A DNA stretch of 64,000 bases from Leptodactylus fallax (taxonomy: Eukaryota > Chordata > Amphibia > Anura > Leptodactylidae). The notes under the pieces are model-generated. The model searched no databases and had not been told where the DNA came from. It saw only the letters and a list, made by a program, of their open reading frames with translations. This document shows, piece by piece, positions 1 through 64,000 of this stretch; the stretch's first letter is position 1, and each line of letters opens with the position of its first letter. Location: positions 1,922,001 through 1,986,000 of the forward strand of contig CAMRHE010000324.1 of NCBI GenBank assembly GCA_947044405.1, read 5' to 3'. Position numbers and translations under genes: made by a program.

Positions 1-10
1 TTGCACAAAA

Positions 11-13
<3 letters not shown>

Positions 14-51
<38 letters not shown>
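14..51. repeat. (TA)n microsatellite
   Basis: About 19 TA units at the left edge of the window, in the intron upstream of the first exon seen. Confidence 0.95.
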
Positions 52-53
<2 letters not shown>

Positions 54-968
54 TAAACCATCTTATTCTTTTTGAGCACATATTAAAGTTTTTAGTCATA
101 GCTGTTGAATAGTCTTGCCAGTTGCTGGATGATCTTCCTGACTTTGGTGGGATCCTTTGCACCCATGCCGAGTGCTTTCTCTAGTTTATTATATATTTTG
201 ACACAATTATCTGAATCTGTAATGTTCTAAGAGTGCGACCACAAGGAGTAGCTGAAAATCGCACCAACTTGCTGTTTACCATAAATAGCATTTCGCTGGT
301 GAAGCCATTTGAAAACATTGACAGAGAGTCTGCCAGTGTGGTTTATAGCTACCCAGCAACCCATCCATGACACTCTACCATTCATAATGCGTAACGCCTC
401 TAAATATATCAACATGTGATTTACATCTGTACAAATATATCCATTTACATGTATTGGGCACATCTGCAGCTCTCAACAGCTCTAATCCCACAAATTTAAC
501 AGGAAAATCTATGGCTACACATAAGTTGTTTGTTACTATGGACATATCTACCTCTGTGTTCATGTAATCTTGAAGGAAACTTTATGGCGAAAACTGAGCT
601 TCCTACTCTTCTGTTTTGGTATTGGGTCTGCTGTTCATAAGTGGACCTGATGGCTGTTTTACAGATCCAGGGCTGTTAGAGTGCGTTTACTTATATCTGA
701 GTGTCTTGCACAGTTTCCCTCTGCCTGAAGCATTTGCCAGTGTGGCTTGTTGAAATATATAGCCAGGTCAGGCTCTGTGCCCCATTTGAGGCTACGGGGC
801 ACTGGATAGTGCTCCGAATAGCTAAATTGTCATCAGTTGTGACCAGCTCAGGCAAAGGATTAACCAGATACAACTGATATATACTGATATGCAATAACAT
901 ACACATAATTTCAGGCAGCATGCTGCAGTGAACTGTCTGGTGAGTATATACATATCTATACATATAGG
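52..968. other. Intron sequence, no gene seen
   Basis: SYNE1 intron upstream of the first exon in the window. I find no exon with valid splice phase and no recognisable mobile element; the short frames here lack any family similarity. Confidence 0.6.
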
Positions 969-995
969 TGAGTGTGTGTATGTATATATATACAA

Positions 996-1025
<30 letters not shown>
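969..1025. repeat. AT-rich microsatellite
   Basis: Interrupted (TG)n/(TA)n tract with about 20 AT units, 115 bp before the exon 1 acceptor. Frames across it with repeated YIYIYI are not genes. Confidence 0.9.
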
Positions 1026-1026
<1 letters not shown>

Positions 1027-1139
1027 TGTAGACATTTTGGGTATTGTGTTTTCATGTAAGGACTTTTCTTGAACAAACTGCACTTTACTACAATTTATTC
1101 CTATTACATTGATCTTTTTCATTTTCTTTCATTTTGCAG

Positions 1140-64000
<62,861 letters not shown>

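Noticed and set aside
691..1122. 143-codon minus-strand frame with YIYIYI repeats
   Set aside because: It is generated by the TA microsatellite.

Overview
This window is vertebrate chromosomal DNA, most likely from an amphibian and probably a frog. It has long introns, GT-AG splicing, abundant Tc1-like transposons, TTAA-flanked piggyBac-type MITEs, a Helitron and a DIRS-type retrotransposon. The species cannot be named from the sequence.

A single host gene fills the window on the + strand. Twenty-nine exons between 1140 and the right edge join in compatible reading phases into about 1,633 residues without a stop. The product matches the N-terminal rod of nesprin-1 (SYNE1), a giant spectrin-repeat protein of the nuclear envelope. 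The actin-binding CH domains lie upstream of the window. Most of the rod and the KASH anchor lie downstream. Coding sequence is about 4.9 kb, under 8% of the window. I saw no other host gene, RNA gene, promoter or terminator.

The introns are packed with mobile DNA. (1) Tc1/mariner elements: a frameshifted copy (1957-3604), a short internal-deletion derivative (5170-5820), an end-truncated copy (10020-11509), two copies of one family (13644-15242 and 19854-21458), an element whose transposase has DD38E spacing like the Intruder family (28376-29984), an old copy with a MITE inside it (33502-35026), a deletion derivative (39165-40032), and one copy with an uninterrupted 344-codon transposase (43469-45105). 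(2) A non-autonomous Helitron (21632-23471) carries a nested hAT MITE with a perfect 8-bp target duplication. (3) A 5.9-kb minus-strand DIRS retrotransposon (55046-60955) has inverted terminal repeats and an internal complementary region but decayed genes. (4) Many MITEs and foldbacks are present, including a roughly 640-bp near-perfect palindrome (37687-38325). Several end within 24-60 bp of a SYNE1 splice acceptor. (5) A tRNA-derived SINE, an L1-like remnant, a 36-bp minisatellite and several microsatellites complete the picture.

I found no convincing new multi-gene system. The most unusual items are the DIRS element with its readable circle-junction copy, the intact Tc1 transposase, the DD38E element whose terminal repeats run into its own coding sequence, and a likely GC-AG intron in SYNE1. 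Exon calls rest on splice signals, phase and recalled similarity to human nesprin-1, not on an alignment.
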